A stretch of DNA of 64,000 nucleotides from Heliocidaris tuberculata (GCA_025618425.1 CM046847.1:10562468-10626467); one strand, 5' to 3'; counted from the stretch's first letter, positions 24,940 to 52,794 are shown. A program made the numbers and translations. The notes: generated by a model from the letters alone, not told the origin.

Positions 24940-26119
24940 AAAACGAGTACAAACGCTTCAACATTATTCTTTAAAATATTAGAATAGTTGTGTCATCATT
25001 GCTTGGAGAGTCTTTCCAAAAAAAAGTATATCAATACCATACCAGTTATGATGAAACAAATGGACGAATGAAACATGAAATTGCAATCTTCCACAAAATT
25101 AAACTTATGATGTCTATAGAAAGGAAATACCACTCTGTTAAATGGTCCTAACCATTAATGCGCGACTTTCCCCAAATGTCATCAGTAAAACTTTTGCATG
25201 AGGATAAAATCCAAATCATGCATCTAAAAACATAATTCACCATATTTTATCGATTTTCCTTTTTTTTTTACTCACCCTAGTTCTCTATTTTGGACAGCAA
25301 ATTTTCATCTATATAAACTCACTGGACAGCACGAGCACAAAACTCCTTGATGGTTTCAGAAAGAAAAGTGATAACTGGGCATCATCTGACATGAACGGTC
25401 TAATAAATCTGATTATACCCAAGGGAAAAAGGGGGAGTTTTATTTGCTTGTAGAGCCGATTTCCCCCCATTGATGTATAGATTTTACGGACCATAGCGTG
25501 GAAGTGTTCAGTTTATGTTTTCTTTATGATTCTATAATTGCACAGCGTAAAACGGTTCCTGACGGTTTATGATCAGCATTACTCTCAATCGCTCAAAATG
25601 GAAGTGCTAGATATGAGCTAATATATTTATTTAGGTTCATCCTATATGATATTTTTTTTTATAGAGGGTTCATCCTTTAAACATCCTTTGTCAGGTGTTT
25701 TTTCATTCTGCTATAATAACTATTCCATTTCAATGAGGTGAATCTATTTAATCTGACGATTTTTTTGTTTTTTACATATTGCAAACTTTTTCTGCAATGT
25801 GTATGAAATTGAAACGCTACGAGAGATATTTGGATAAAATCCCTGAATAATCGTATATGGATCAGGACACTCTCTCAGGAACAATGACACAATAGATCAG
25901 AAATGTGTATATGCCTGAAGTAGACTTACCAAATAATGTGTGGGGAAATTATTATTATTTTCAACATTTCCAGCGCTCCACAAGCACTCAATATTGAATC
26001 ATCCAATCAATAATAATTGAGAACAAGGGTTCCTGAAACATGCATACTGAAATTATAATAACCATACAAATATATTTGCACAGATGGTAATCCAATAATG
26101 GAATATTCCCCTCACATTA
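23210..26119. other. gene-poor AT-rich stretch with TA microsatellites
   Basis: TA dinucleotide runs lie at about 24798-24819 and 24893-24937. Poly-G (24341-24352), poly-T and poly-A tracts occur. Open frames are short and mostly come from the repeats. No gene recognised. Confidence 0.5.
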
Positions 26120-26600
26120 GTTCGGTGGCGTAGCTACAGGGGGCACGCTGGCACGTGCCCCCATCGAATTGCAACAACAACAACTAAATAAAAGAAATAG
26201 AAAAAGAGAGAAAAGGAAAGGGGAAAGGGCGATGGAAGAAAATGAAAGGACCATTTCCCGCACCCTCCCCCTATATAATCAGTGATCTTGTAAAGTCGCA
26301 TCGAATTTTCCGAGTAAGAACAGTGCCCCCCCCCCCCGATTTTTTCCCGTAGTGATCAGTTCCCCCCCCCTCCATCGAATGGCGAAAAAAAAAAAGAAAA
26401 AAAAAGAAAAAGAGAAAAAGAGATAAAAAGAAATGGAAAAGGGCGAGAAAAGAAGACGAAAGGATCACTTCCCGCACCCTCCCCCCCCCCCCAATCAGTG
26501 ACTTTGTATAAAAGTCGTATTGAATTTTCAGAGTAAGACCAGTGCCCCCCCCCCCCCCCCCCCCATGATGCTAGTGCCTCCTCAATGGGTTATGGCTGGA
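26120..26600. repeat. tandemly duplicated element with C-rich and A-rich blocks
   Basis: It begins TTCGGTGGCGTAGCTACAGG. It contains about two and a half copies of a unit of roughly 210 bp: GTGCCCCC, CCATCGAAT(T)G, an AAAG-rich stretch, CCCGCACCCTCCCCC, AATCAGTGA, a TTGAATTTTC or TCGAATTTTC block, and AGTAAGA. It ends in GCTAGTGCCTCCTCAATGGG. The repeat carries poly-C runs at about 26326-26337, 26481-26492 and 26545-26564. Probably a transposon remnant, class unknown. Confidence 0.6.
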
Positions 26601-27343
26601 CCTGGACTCATCGTACGCCACATGCCTCACATAATACTGAACTCTACAAAAATGTGAAGCAAACCCGGGTCATTTGGGGATGGTATACACAATTAACTAC
26701 ACAAGTACATTAAAAAAGGGGGGATATTGAAGAAATACTGCTTACATTATAAACTCAGACTTACATGTGAGTAAGTAAAAAGTAAAATATTATGGTGATT
26801 ATAACCATTTTACTTAATTAAGATTCACTCCGTGATCAGCATCCATGTTATACATTTCTGTTTTCTTATCTTATTATCAAAACCATTCAGTTTCTCTTAC
26901 AAATAGAGAAATTCAGTATGTTAGTATATACGTAAGAAAATTATTACGGTATAATGTAAATCAAGTATATATGCAGTGTTTAAGAAAATGTTTGTTAGAT
27001 ATGTTAATTTAAATTTTAAAAGCACTGTGTACATAGTATCACAGTAAAAATTCAGACCCTATCCTTTCTCGTTTTCATGGAACAGTTATTTTTCTGTTTT
27101 TCCATCATTTCAAAATAATCAAACCTTGCATAGATAATTCCCAACACTCTGTGAGATCCAATCCGCCTTCTCCAACTCCGAACGCATATTTTAACTAATA
27201 CGGGAATTAATATTGATATCATCATTATTATCATAACATTATTATCATTATCATTACTTCATTCTTATTTTCTTTCATATTTATTGTTATCATTATCATA
27301 AATATCACAATTAGTAGAAGTATATATAGTAGCAGTATAGTAG
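26601..27343. other. intergenic, nothing recognised
   Basis: AT-rich DNA with scattered ATT/ATC triplets. No gene or paired repeat seen. Confidence 0.5.
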
Positions 27344-27344
27344 T

Positions 27345-27382
<38 letters not shown>
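27344..27382. repeat. AGC (CAG) trinucleotide microsatellite, about 13 units
   Basis: An uninterrupted AGC run lies within a longer AGT/AGC-rich block (about 27312-27465). It is not in a coding frame that I can support. Confidence 0.9.
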
Positions 27383-27391
<9 letters not shown>

Positions 27392-27621
27392 CAGTAGCAA
27401 TAGTAGTAGTAGTAGTAGTAGTAATAGTAGTAGTAGTTGTAGTAGTAGTAGTATAGGAGTAGTATGACTATATCATTATTATTATATTATCAGGCAGAGG
27501 ATTTTCAAATGACTGTGTCTAATTATGAGTTTTACCATAGCAATAATAACTCTAGAGATATCTCTAGGTGTGCACGACAGAATCTATAAATCCTTGACCA
27601 TATATAAAAGCAAGGTCACCA

Positions 27622-28113
27622 CACTGTAAATCATCTGAACACTTTTTATAAACGCTTTTCTGTAACACTTTATAAACATCTAAACACGTTTATCATTATC
27701 ATTTATCATTATCGCCTGTATGATATCAGAGGTCCCTGTTTAATTTTGGAACATTTCAAAAACACTTAAACAATGTTTAATAAACACTCAAACACGTTAA
27801 ATATGAATATTTTGGAACACTTTGACACGTATAGACAAGTTTAATATGAAATCATGTGTTTATAAACATACCATCTATAAACATCTAAACACACATCTCA
27901 ACGTGTTTAAGTTTTTATGAAGTGTTCAAGATTCCCAATTAAACATATAGGATAAACGTGTCTAAGTGTTTATGAAGTGTTCCAAAACTAAACAGGGATT
28001 TTTAGCATCATGCATACAGGCGATAATGATAAATGATAATGATAAACGTGTTTAGATGTTTATAAAGTGTTCCAGAAAAAAGTTTACACAAAGTGTTCAG
28101 GCGATTTACAGTG
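27622..28113. mobile_element. palindromic foldback MITE, CACTGTAAATC ends
   Basis: The ends are CACTGTAAATC (27622-27632) and GATTTACAGTG (28103-28113). Most of the element folds on itself: AACACTTTATAAACATCTAA and TATCATTATCATTTATCATT on the left recur as reverse complements on the right (about 28020-28070). It is 492 bp with no coding sequence. CACTG-type ends fit several superfamilies (hAT, Chapaev, EnSpm). No clear target duplication was found, so the class is left open. Confidence 0.7.
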
Positions 28114-29079
28114 AACAACTACGTATCATAATACTCATTAGTATGCAACTCTATACAATACGGTATAATTCTTTCAAGCGAAGCAGAAATTGTTATCTTT
28201 TCATTCTTTCAACCATCTGCTCCATGTCCAATTGTATATAATATTTATTTGTCCAGGCTATGCATGAATGAAACGGTTGCCCTGTCCATTACAATAATGA
28301 TTTTGTAAATGATATCATGATGTTGAAATTCAAGTAGCCTACCAGTACATTGAATAAACGAGTATGCGACTCGTGCACATTTTGATTATTTTCCTTTTAA
28401 ACCATGGCTGTGTGCCTTCGATGAAAAATTGTGAGGTTGTTTTAATAGTGTATATACTTAAACCCTTCAATTACCATAATGTTTTGTTTTGTTGTGTTTT
28501 TTTTGTTGTAACTAATTCTTCTATTTGCAGAATAAAATTGAAGCATCTCAAACGACTTGCTTTTAAAATATTACTTCAAGATATTTTGTGAGTTGTTTTT
28601 ATTCATTTGTCTTCCTCTTACTATATAGTGCAAAAGTAATGTCAAGGCGCATATACAGTATACGTGGCCATGAGCATGATGAGTTAATGTTAAAGGTCTG
28701 AAAGATTTTATAAAATGGCTCTCTTATCTATGATTATGCTCCCTTCTCCCTCTCTCTCTCTCTCTCTCTCTTTCTTTTTGCACTTTGCTAAAATTTATTG
28801 TTACTCTGTAAGTGAACACAAGGATCTGGTAGTCCCATGCCCTTTTTATATTTAGGTAATTCTCCTTCTTGAAGTAGTATTGACTATGAGAAGTTTGTTT
28901 GATAAAATGTTTATTTCATTAACTGATTAAAATGTGGACCGCACCGTGATGATATATGATTAATATCATGAACAAAATGAACATCACCGCACCAACAATT
29001 CTACGAAACTATCCCTGCTCCACCACTCTACATATAAGTTTCCTCATTCTGTTGACTGTACCCCCTCCCCTACTACTAC
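28114..29079. other. intergenic, nothing recognised
   Basis: AT-rich DNA with a CT dinucleotide run (about 28748-28771). No gene recognised. Confidence 0.5.
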
Positions 29080-29300
29080 TACACTCTAAAAACTAAAGTG
29101 TTAAATCACTATTTTAAAGGGCCGAGGAGTGATAAATTTTTTTTCAAATTGGTAGATTAACTCTTTTAAACTGCTGGATTCAGCCTTTATAGTGTTGTAT
29201 CCAGCATGTTAAAAGTTTTAATCTACAATTTTGAAAAAGTTGTCACTCCTCGGCCCTTGTAAATGGTGATTATTTTTAACACTTTAGTTTTTAGAGTGTA
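29080..29300. mobile_element. TA-flanked palindromic MITE, CACTCTAAAAACT ends
   Basis: TA (29080-29081) plus CACTCTAAAAACTAAAGTG is mirrored by CACTTTAGTTTTTAGAGTG plus TA (29299-29300). Inner blocks such as GGGCCGAGGAGTGA and TCACTCCTCGGCCC also pair, so nearly the whole 220 bp folds. A TA duplication suggests a Tc1/mariner-type enzyme. Confidence 0.75.
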
Positions 29301-29448
29301 CCCTGTATACCTTCAAATTGGGGTATACATGTATGGGGCCGTTTATCGGCGGCAACATTACGAGGAACCGGGGTTGAGATTGGGACTATCGGGTAGGGCT
29401 ATATACAGGGTTAGGTATAGGCTTAGGCATGCTAGCATACAGAGTACA

Positions 29449-29467
29449 GGTTAGGGTTAGGGTTAGG
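29449..29467 (+). repeat. short interstitial TTAGGG run
   Basis: Three consecutive TTAGG(G) units with degenerate TTAGG neighbours (29408-29490). Vertebrate-type telomere repeat, too short to mark a fusion. Confidence 0.6.
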
Positions 29468-29490
29468 ATTAGTTTTAGGGATAAAATTTG

Positions 29491-30748
29491 CCCCCAGAAA
29501 CACGCGTCCGGGAAAGATGGTGGGGGTATACGTCAATAAACCATTTCGTTTCTCGGCAACTTATGTCCATCCACTCCACATCAAACGATCTGTATGAGAT
29601 GACCAAGGATGACGTCATCATTGCTAAATGAGATCGGAAGTCCAGAAGGGCATGGTCAGGGAGATGATATTTGGATGGTCAAGCTCTTGGGGGCAGTCAG
29701 GAAGTATGTATATTATGAAGGAAAACATCAACAAAACAGACATCCCCGCCATGTTGCAACCGGCTCTCAATCGAGTCATCCCGCATCCGCGCCTTTATGG
29801 AAAAAAAGCAACTTGGAGGATTGAGGAGCGCGGGGGGAGGGGGGGATGAGGTATGCCCCTATATATGAAAAGTAAACCCAATTGTTGGGGGGTTTTTTTG
29901 TGTGTGTTAATATACGACCCATTGTAAACTTAAGGACTTTTTTCTGGCTTGTCATATTTTGACAAGTATGCCCACCCCCTTTTTGTCTTGTCTTGTCTTG
30001 TCGAAGACGACTACAATCAATGTATTGATTATTATGGCACCAATGGTATAGACCAAACTTGTCCTGTCCTGTATTGTCCTATACCGTACTGCTAAAACAT
30101 GTTAAAAATTGATTTATTAGTATTTTTTTTTTGGTTGAGTTTTAAGACCTGAGATATTTTCACACATGCCGTGCAGGCGTGCACCCCCCCCCCCCCCCCC
30201 CCCCCCCCGCTGGAATATCATCCCGATTCCTCTACTCAAAGTGATTATTTTGTTTCATCGTGAAATTTGGTTTGAGGATAATAACATTTCAGTGATAGAC
30301 CATTCTCCTTCCCCGTGAACAACGAAATGTAACAGAATGTGTAATGAAAAAAGGTAAATAGAAAAGTGCAAAATTTTGTATAATACCTACAACACACAAA
30401 ATGGTTTTTCTACATCATCTATAGCTACATTCATAATATGATATAACTGTTCTTATATTTTCTATTAAAAAAAGACAAGGTATAAAAGCAGTATTTCAGT
30501 TATACTAATACTCTTCTTGACTTATCATCAAAATATGCACGCCTATACTTTCCATATACATTTAGATCATATTGTGATGAATCCAATTCCAAGAAATAAC
30601 TCCTAATCGCTATATGTCCTGCAATGATAACCATTCGAATCATTTGTTGCATTTATTACGACATGTTACATAATAATTATTCTTAGAATGTCGTACGGTT
30701 TCTCATATCGGAAAATATCAGGGACTAACATAATAGGCCTGTACAAAC
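29491..30748. other. gene-poor, with a 25-base poly-C tract
   Basis: Poly-C lies at 30184-30208. TGTCTTG pentamer-like repeats lie at about 29980-30001. A 71-codon open frame at 29609-29824 has no recognisable domain. Confidence 0.5.
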
Positions 30749-30832
30749 ACACACACACGCACGCACACACACACACACAAACACCCACACGCACACACAC
30801 ACACACACACCCACACGCACACACACACACAC
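30749..30832. repeat. CA dinucleotide microsatellite
   Basis: ACACAC run with CACGC interruptions over about 85 bases. Confidence 0.95.
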
Positions 30833-31689
30833 AGAGTCATAGCCTACTCTGGTACATTAACGTAATAAAAGTATAGCCACAAAACATCGCAACATCACGT
30901 CACATTAGATTGAATAACACACAAGGTTAGCGGACTGCGCACATGACGCCACGGAGCGTGTATGGATGGTCTCTTTTTCAGCCAGCTAGGCGGTCTCTGA
31001 ATTCATCGCAAATGCAAGTCCAACATTCTCGGAGGCATTCACGGTTACGTAAGCCGGGATAATGTAAAGAATAGAGCATGGGTGAGCGGGGTGAGAGCAT
31101 TATAGGGAATCAATAGATGTTGTTCGTGGAACACCGAACCCTTCTCACAATAGCTTGCATCCATTCTAAAGAATTAAGAAACCCTTTCATGCACTATATT
31201 TTCATGCTTGCGCTCAACCTTAAATTGGGGGTACGATAGGCCATTATGCTATGATTCAAAAGAGTTGGAAAAGTACGGTACTTTTTTTGTTTGTTCAGGA
31301 TACCAATAAATCGGAATGAACTCATTTATATGTGGAATGGAACTAGCCCCCCCCCCCCCCCCACCTCTCCTCATTTTTTTTTTCTTGAGAACAATTTCTG
31401 CTATATTATGTAGTTCCTAAACAATGTAATGTTACGTAATGATGTGCGTTCTATTTGAAGGATGGGGTTCCATGGAATAATAAAGAGGCTTTTCACCGTT
31501 ATAATGTAGCGTTCGTGAGTTGACAATAGGACTCGGTAAACACAGCGGGCCACATTCAAAGCCATATCATCGATTGGCGTCAAAAAGGGGTGGGGGATTT
31601 CAATCGCTCCCCTCCCCCTTTCGTATATACATGTATAAAGAAAGTGCAACATACAAATGCATGGCGAGTGATGGATAGGAAGCCGTGGT
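30833..31689. other. intergenic, nothing recognised
   Basis: Contains a poly-C run (about 31349-31362). No gene recognised. Confidence 0.5.
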
Positions 31690-31930
31690 GGAAAAATAGA
31701 AAGTGATGAGGAGGAGGAGGGGGAGGATGGTGATGATGATGATGATGTTGGTAATGATTTCATGACGGTGATGATGATAATGTGGTGGTGATGATGATGT
31801 TGATGATGATGATGGTAATAATGATAAAATGTGTTGATAAGGCTGATGGCTAAACGGCTGTAATGATAATGATGATGATGATGATGAAGATGGTGATGAT
31901 GATGATGATGATAATGATAATAATAGAGAA
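31690..31930. repeat. GAT/GGT trinucleotide-rich tract
   Basis: Imperfect GATGAT and GGTGAT repeats produce long artificial Ser/Ile-rich frames on the minus strand. Confidence 0.9.
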
Positions 31931-32859
31931 AGAAAAAGAGAAGATGTGAAGGAGAATATGGTGATAATGAAGAAAAACATGGAGGACCAAAAAACTAGAT
32001 AAAAAATAAAAAATGAAAGATAGGAAAGAATGATAGAATGTTAGAACATTCCTTAAAAACAAAACAAGGCATATGAAAACCTATCTATAGCTAGATCAAT
32101 TCTGACAGACATTTTGTCTCACGGTACTCTTAATTTCAAACTGATCCTAAAACGATTTCTGTTTTTTTCTCCCCTCATGTTATTGTTTGCTGATTGTATT
32201 TCAGACTTACATTCGAGTTATGCACCCATCCCTCACCCTTACAAGAACTTACTGTATACGCCCTAATGATAAGGCGGGATTAACCCTCCCCATGGAGTTC
32301 CCATGACTTGCTTTTGAAGGTGCAATTGGCCCTATTGTTAATATTACATAATAGAAATAAAAGGAACTTAATCCGCCCTTAAACATTATAGAACGTTAGA
32401 TGTATGAGTAACAGTAAATGCATTGCAACGGGTTGATTTAAAGAATTTGTATAGTTTATATGGCACTTGCATAAATATAATATTCGCCGAACTCACGCGT
32501 AGGCCTTTGATCAAATAAAACGAAATATCTTTCATATTAAACACATTAATCTCTTATTGGACGAACATCCAGAGCTATGTTCAGTATCACTCATGTTGCA
32601 CCGTCCTTATCTCAGTCTTTAAATAACATCATTTAATCGTAGTTCTGATTACCACCTTCAATACTTATCCTATAAGCCACAACCATCAACAACGAAGTAC
32701 ACTCATCGTCACTCGTAAGTGGTGATGGAAATTGGTGTGTTGTTTCACAACCACCAACCCAACACCATTGATACCACCACCCTGCCAATACGATCATCAA
32801 ATCCACTACATCTACCACTAGCACCGCATTACAACCACCACCACCTTTACCTGCATCAT
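31931..32859. other. intergenic, nothing recognised
   Basis: AT-rich, then CCA/CAC-rich, leading into the minisatellite. No gene recognised. Confidence 0.5.
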
Positions 32860-33240
32860 CATCATAACCCCTACCACTACCACCATCACTATACCACTAC
32901 CCTAATTACCACTATCACCATTACTATACCACCTCCTCTACCAGTACCGCCATCGCTACCCCCAACCTGACCAGTAACACCATCAAAACCCCACCCTTGT
33001 CAGTGCCACTATCACCATTACCACCAACACTAACCCAACCTAACCAGTACCACCATCAAAACTCCACCCTTGCCAGTACCACTATATCATCATTACTACC
33101 ACCCCTCCACCAGTAGCACCATCAAAACCCCGCCCTTGCCAGTGCCACTATCACCATTACTACCATACCTCCATCAGAAGCACCATCAAAACCCCGCCCT
33201 TGCCAGTGCCACTATCACCATTACTACAACCCTTCCACCA
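32860..33240. repeat. CCA-rich minisatellite, unit about 64 bp
   Basis: The core AGCACCATCAAAACCCCGCC plus CTTGCCAGTGCCACTATCAC recurs. The two cleanest units are 64 bp apart (AGTGCC at 33141 and 33205), with older copies to the left (from about 32975). Confidence 0.8.
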
Positions 33241-34412
33241 GCTTCTCCTGAAGGACGAAGATTTGGATTAACCAAGAGGTATGACAGGCATGACTATTTT
33301 ATTTCATCATTGATGTGTCACGTCACTGTAGGAGCCATTAATTTTGTTTTACCCTTAAAACGCATGGTACTCAAGTAAGAAAGGGAAAACATTGAAGAAG
33401 ACGGATGAAAGAATACAGGGAAAAACTTTAAAAAGAAATGAAAGGAAAGAAAAGGACACCAAGAAAAAAAAAGAAGTGGATTTAATGGCAACATTTTAAA
33501 AAGAGCAGATTTAGATAAATAGGACACAACCCTAGAATTTTAATTCTTTATTTATCCAGGGTTCGATTATCAGTATGGCCAAGGAGGTATCTTTCTTGGT
33601 ATGACAGTGTTATTTCGAAATAAATTTATAAAAAATAAAGCAAGATTCCTGTATTAAAAGGAACATGTGCATTAGTTGACGAAATTTAAGTGTCAATTCA
33701 AAAGCCTTCCATTCTAATTTGTTCTTTTCTACTGAATATGGATTATGGAAACAGGTTAAATGGAGATCGGAGAGCCAGGTATATCAACTCAGCTGAGAAG
33801 GAAAAGTTGTAGCGAGTGAGAGTAAATCCATCTGTCAAAGTCCATCATTGGTGAGCTCCAAATCACAATTTGTCAGATTTGTTTCTAGTTCAGTTGATGT
33901 AGCAATTTTAAACAGTTAATTGCGATTTTCTTCTTCTGCACTAAAGCAAAGGCCCGATTTTCTGTATATAAATTGACTGACCTCGCTTCAAATACGCTTC
34001 TTCTCTCTTTTTTTCTTCTAAATTTGTGCGACTCCGGTCTAATCTGCATCGAGGAGATATCAAATAAATGGCTTTAAAAAGATTTTTATCCTCACGACAA
34101 TCAAGATCACACGCCGATACATCTATAGCTTAGTTAACTTGTTTCACGATACAATTTTACAAACAATTTGTCAGGAAATCGTATGAATAAGTATTGCTAA
34201 ACCATTACTCTCTTTAAAAAGAAGTAGTTCACTGATTTATTTTGTTACCTCCCCTTCCCCTCTCACCCCCTCTCTCTCTATCTCTCTCTCTAGCTCTCCA
34301 TAATAATAAAAAAAAGTATACCGAACTTTGCACAAGAGTCTTTATAATATGGGTTTTGAACGATGATGGCGCTAGATCAGAGAAAAAAGTCCAAAGTCTT
34401 CGGAGGATCGAG
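33241..34412. other. intergenic, nothing recognised
   Basis: AT-rich with a CT run at about 34269-34293. No gene recognised. Confidence 0.5.
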
Positions 34413-34483
34413 GAGGATCGGAGCGTGAATTTCTCAAGATCTCTTTGGCAAAGAGATCTTGAGAAATTCACGCTCAGATCCTC
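34413..34483. repeat. long near-perfect palindrome, 1-nt loop
   Basis: The 27 bases at 34421-34447 (starting GAGCGTGAATTTCTC) are the exact reverse complement of 34449-34475, separated by a single G. Pairing continues outward 7 of 8 bases (GAGGATCG against AGATCCTC). It is able to form a cruciform or, if transcribed, a 34-bp stem. Confidence 0.95.
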
Positions 34484-34765
34484 TCAACCAGCAAGAGGCC
34501 TCCGCCTATAAAAAAGCTTTTGCTCTAACTCTGAGATTGTTGATAAATCTGCAAATAAATGAAAACAAGAATAATAACTGCATCATCTGCATGCATGCCC
34601 AATTTAACCACAGAAATCAAATTTCTTCAGTAATTAGTCACATATTGTTGGGAAAACAGAAAAAATAAGCAAAATTATGAGCAATGTTGAGCTGTTTTTC
34701 CTCGGTCCATAACGACAGTCCATGATGTTTACATTTATTTGCAAAAAAATAATTTCGTGATCGGA

Positions 34766-34900
34766 AATAATAATAATAATAATAATGGCCACTTATATAG
34801 CGCTCATATCCGTCACGCAGTGACGCTCATGTCGCTTAGACATTATTACCCTGGTTATAGCCGAACCGCCAAAGTAACTAGCGCTCAAGCATATCAGGTA
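34766..34900 (-). mobile_element. SINE/LINE-like 3' end with ATT tail (minus strand)
   Basis: On the minus strand the segment ends GAGCGCTATATAAGTGGCC followed by seven ATT units. The same GCGCTATATAAG motif ends the insertion inside MITE C copy 1 at about 23145. A (ATT)n tail fits a retroposon 3' end. Confidence 0.5.
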
Positions 34901-36150
<1,250 letters not shown>

Positions 36151-36186
36151 GCGCATGCGCATCTCGTTACGTATATCCTATCCAAG

Positions 36187-36192
<6 letters not shown>
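36151..36192 (+). promoter_or_regulatory. NRF1 and YY1-type motifs at the LAP3 start
   Basis: GCGCATGCGC at 36151-36160 is the full palindromic NRF1 consensus, common in TATA-less promoters of housekeeping and mitochondrial genes. CCAAGATGGC at 36183-36192 matches the YY1 motif and overlaps the LAP3 ATG (36187), the usual YY1 placement just downstream of a transcription start. Motifs are seen; binding is inferred. Confidence 0.6.
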
Positions 36193-49998
<13,806 letters not shown>

Positions 49999-51175
49999 AC
50001 GTAAGGATCGGGCCATGCGAAATCCTGGAACTGAACTATAAATGAAAGCATCGTCATCATTTCAAGCTAAGAGACCTGCTATAGTGTCGCCGTCAACTGA
50101 AATTCTTCCTAGACAGAAAGATTCTATGAAGACAAGGAAATTGTAATCAAGAGATATTGATACGTTTGTCGTATGAGTGATGTGCTACAGAGACTTCCAA
50201 TGTGGACCCAAAGATGCTGTGTGAATCCGAGCTACATTTTGATGTGATGGGTTGAAAATCCTGTGATTCTTGGAGATGAAATATATATCTGTGAAAGGCT
50301 CCATGATTCATATTTTCCTCCATAAATTGGCAAGACTTGGATCTTTTCTTATTACTGTGAAAATTCTGAGCAAAAAGTCTTTGCGACCACAGAGTTATTT
50401 TCTTCCAAATAGAGTACCGAAGTGCCGACATCATATTCGCTTGTCATCCAGGATACTGGTTCCAAACAACAGATCACGTGCATGAGGTTCACAGTGAAAC
50501 CATTCATGCAATGGGCTGGAGCAGGGCAATTTCAGTGTTTGGCCCGGGTGTGATCACCACACCATTGTTTACCACAAGATTGTTAGGAACCAGCAACCTT
50601 GACAACTTGGCTGGTATGACGTCACACTTCGGTACTCTATGTGAAATTTTAAAATAATTCCAGTAAGTTACTTGCTGCATTTTCTGTGAGGGTGTACCAA
50701 AGATATAGAAAACCTTCTGCAAAGAAAACAGTATTCTTTGAGTGCTCTTAGTGATAATAGTTTTTTTTTTTAAATGTAGAATAAATTTTAACTCAATTCA
50801 ATAACATTTAACAAAAAAAACACTTTCAAAAATGTGAAAGGAAACTTGAAACTGACGTACTTAGATTAGTCAAGTTTAGAATTAATCATGTATTGATTAA
50901 ATCAATATGCCCATAATGTGGCAGTGTGTGTTGCATTGGGTATCGCACATGTGGTGTATGCAGCTAGAAATTAAGGGCAGTAGTGATAACCTAGACCCTC
51001 TCGGTATAAATGGAACCAAAATTGTGTGATTTGAAAATCATGGGATTGCACTATGTGAAAAAAGAACTTTTGCCAATGCAAATGTTGGATAGTGGTTAGT
51101 TTTTTCTTAAGGTCACTATTACTTACTCTATGAGTGACTCATTTGGATATATTGGATTTTTTTTGTTTTTGTTTA
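49999..51175 (+). other. LAP3 3' UTR and downstream DNA
   Basis: The segment after the LAP3 stop is presumably 3' UTR. A family of GGTTCC/GTCAAGGTTGC motifs near 50455-50625 may be another decayed inverted repeat (ACTTCGGTACTCTATT-like blocks at 50411 and 50629). No gene recognised. Confidence 0.5.
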
Positions 51176-51687
51176 TTAAAGGTAATGTCCAGTTTTGGTA
51201 AGCCCTCAAATACTTTTCATCAGATTTCTTGGATTCTTGTTGACAAATACCAAGATACTAGCAATACTAAGATACTGTGAAGATTTCACCACTGAAAGTT
51301 TAATATTAAACAAATGAGAGGCAAAAAATAATTTATATACTGGGCCTGACACACGTAAACTCCCAACAACGGCAGCATGCGCTATACACTATACACAGAT
51401 GTGTAAAACCAATGAGTATACTACACACAGTGACACACATAATATCTCTATGCGAAGCCCCAAGATTGTTGTACGTGGAGCCGTCGTGGTGGAAAGGTCC
51501 TAGTGTAGGGCAGTGATCTAGCGTTCCTTACGGATATTTACACTGAAATTCACCGGAAATCATAGATGGAAATACCAAATGATCTCTTACAAACATCTTT
51601 GGATACAAGGAGAACAAACATGGGACTATATTTAACACATTTCTTTCCAATTTCCTTTTTGCTACCAATACTGTATATGAGCTTTAA
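51176..51687 (+). mobile_element. TTAA-flanked MITE family D, copy 2
   Basis: TTAA at 51176-51179 plus AGGTAATGTCCAGTTTTGG. The right end is ACTGTATATGAGCT plus TTAA at 51684-51687. Inverted match of 39867-40369 along its whole length. Confidence 0.9.
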
Positions 51688-52143
51688 GTCAGCTACATCT
51701 AATTTCCTGACTTCTTAAAGATTAAAAGTATTGAAAAGAAATCTTCAGGGAAAATAGCATTTGAGCAATTTCAAGGACATGGTACAGAGTAGTCATTTTT
51801 TCTTGCCTATAGGCCCGTTTGTAGATTGTCAATTTTCTGTGTATTCATGGTGCAGCAACTTTGAAGCTTTGATGTATTGGAATTCAATTCCCCAGACTAA
51901 AAATAAGTTGTGATATTGGTTTATTTGTGTTTGTAGTTGAAAAGTTAAACTTTGCTGAGCACAACTAATATAAATCCAGATATTTTTGCAAGTTGTTAAA
52001 ATATGGCCTTTTTGACAGCAATAAACATCTCCAGATTGCAAAAATTCCATTTTTATTCAACCGTTTTGTAGCATGAAGCTCTTTCAATTCTGCGAAAGTT
52101 CTGGTTTTACAATAGATAGAGAAAAACCAGCTTTTCAGAATAG
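51688..52143. other. intergenic with a fragment of MITE family E
   Basis: TTCTGGTTTTACAA at about 52099-52112 and TGCGAAAG match the family E end. Nothing else recognised. Confidence 0.4.
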
Positions 52144-52322
52144 TACAGTTGAACCTTGTTATAGAAAACACTGTTATAACAAACTCTCATTATAACAAGG
52201 TAATTTTGCTTGTCCCACATCTTTGTAATTATTCTTTTTTAGCCCTGATATAAACAAGGTTTTGATATCAAGAGATAATTTCCTTGGTCCCAAGGAGTTT
52301 GGTATAACGAGGTTCCGCTGTA
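52144..52322. mobile_element. Tigger-like MITE, TA target
   Basis: TA plus CAGTTGAACCTTGTTATA. The right end is TATAACGAGGTTCCGCTG plus TA (52321-52322). CAGTTGAACC...TTATA ends are characteristic of Tigger elements. Confidence 0.8.
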
Positions 52323-52561
52323 CCCAGTTTTATTGCTATCTGTATTATTATGAAGACATATGATTTGCATATTTCCCCTGTCTGTCCTTGTCTTATTATA
52401 TCTACGAATTGGACATTGTGTTAATCTTGTGCTAAACAAGTTATCCAATAAAGTCGACTAGGGCATTTATTACTCTATAAGTAGGCACAACATTTGTGTG
52501 CAGAAAAATTTACTAAACTTAAGTCACAGACTCTAAATATACAGTATTTGAAAGGAATGAA

Positions 52562-52794
52562 TAGACCTGTTCACAAAGTTATTCAAATTTATGGATGTTT
52601 CTTTCTTGGGGGACCTAGTAACGAGGTATTCCATTAACCTGTTATTAATGAATAAACTACAATACTTGGAATCCAGTTTGCATACATTACTTGTTGCTAT
52701 GTCTGACAAGCCTCTGACAAGCTTTCAGGTTGTCAGGAACAACCTTTGTTTTAAAAGTATGCATAAAATGTGAATATATTTGTGAACAGGTCTA
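52562..52794 (+). mobile_element. TA-flanked MITE family C, copy 2 (uninterrupted)
   Basis: Same ends and interior as 22820-23209 without the nested retroposon. TA at 52562-52563 and 52793-52794. Confidence 0.9.

Noticed and set aside
29449..29467. Telomere or fusion point
   Set aside because: Only three TTAGGG units in degenerate surroundings, easily due to chance.
29609..29849. Two overlapping 71-73 codon plus-strand frames
   Set aside because: No recognisable domain, no splice or promoter support, and two competing frames in the same stretch.
30749..30832. CRISPR-like spaced repeats
   Set aside because: Simple CA microsatellite in a eukaryotic genome; no spacers.
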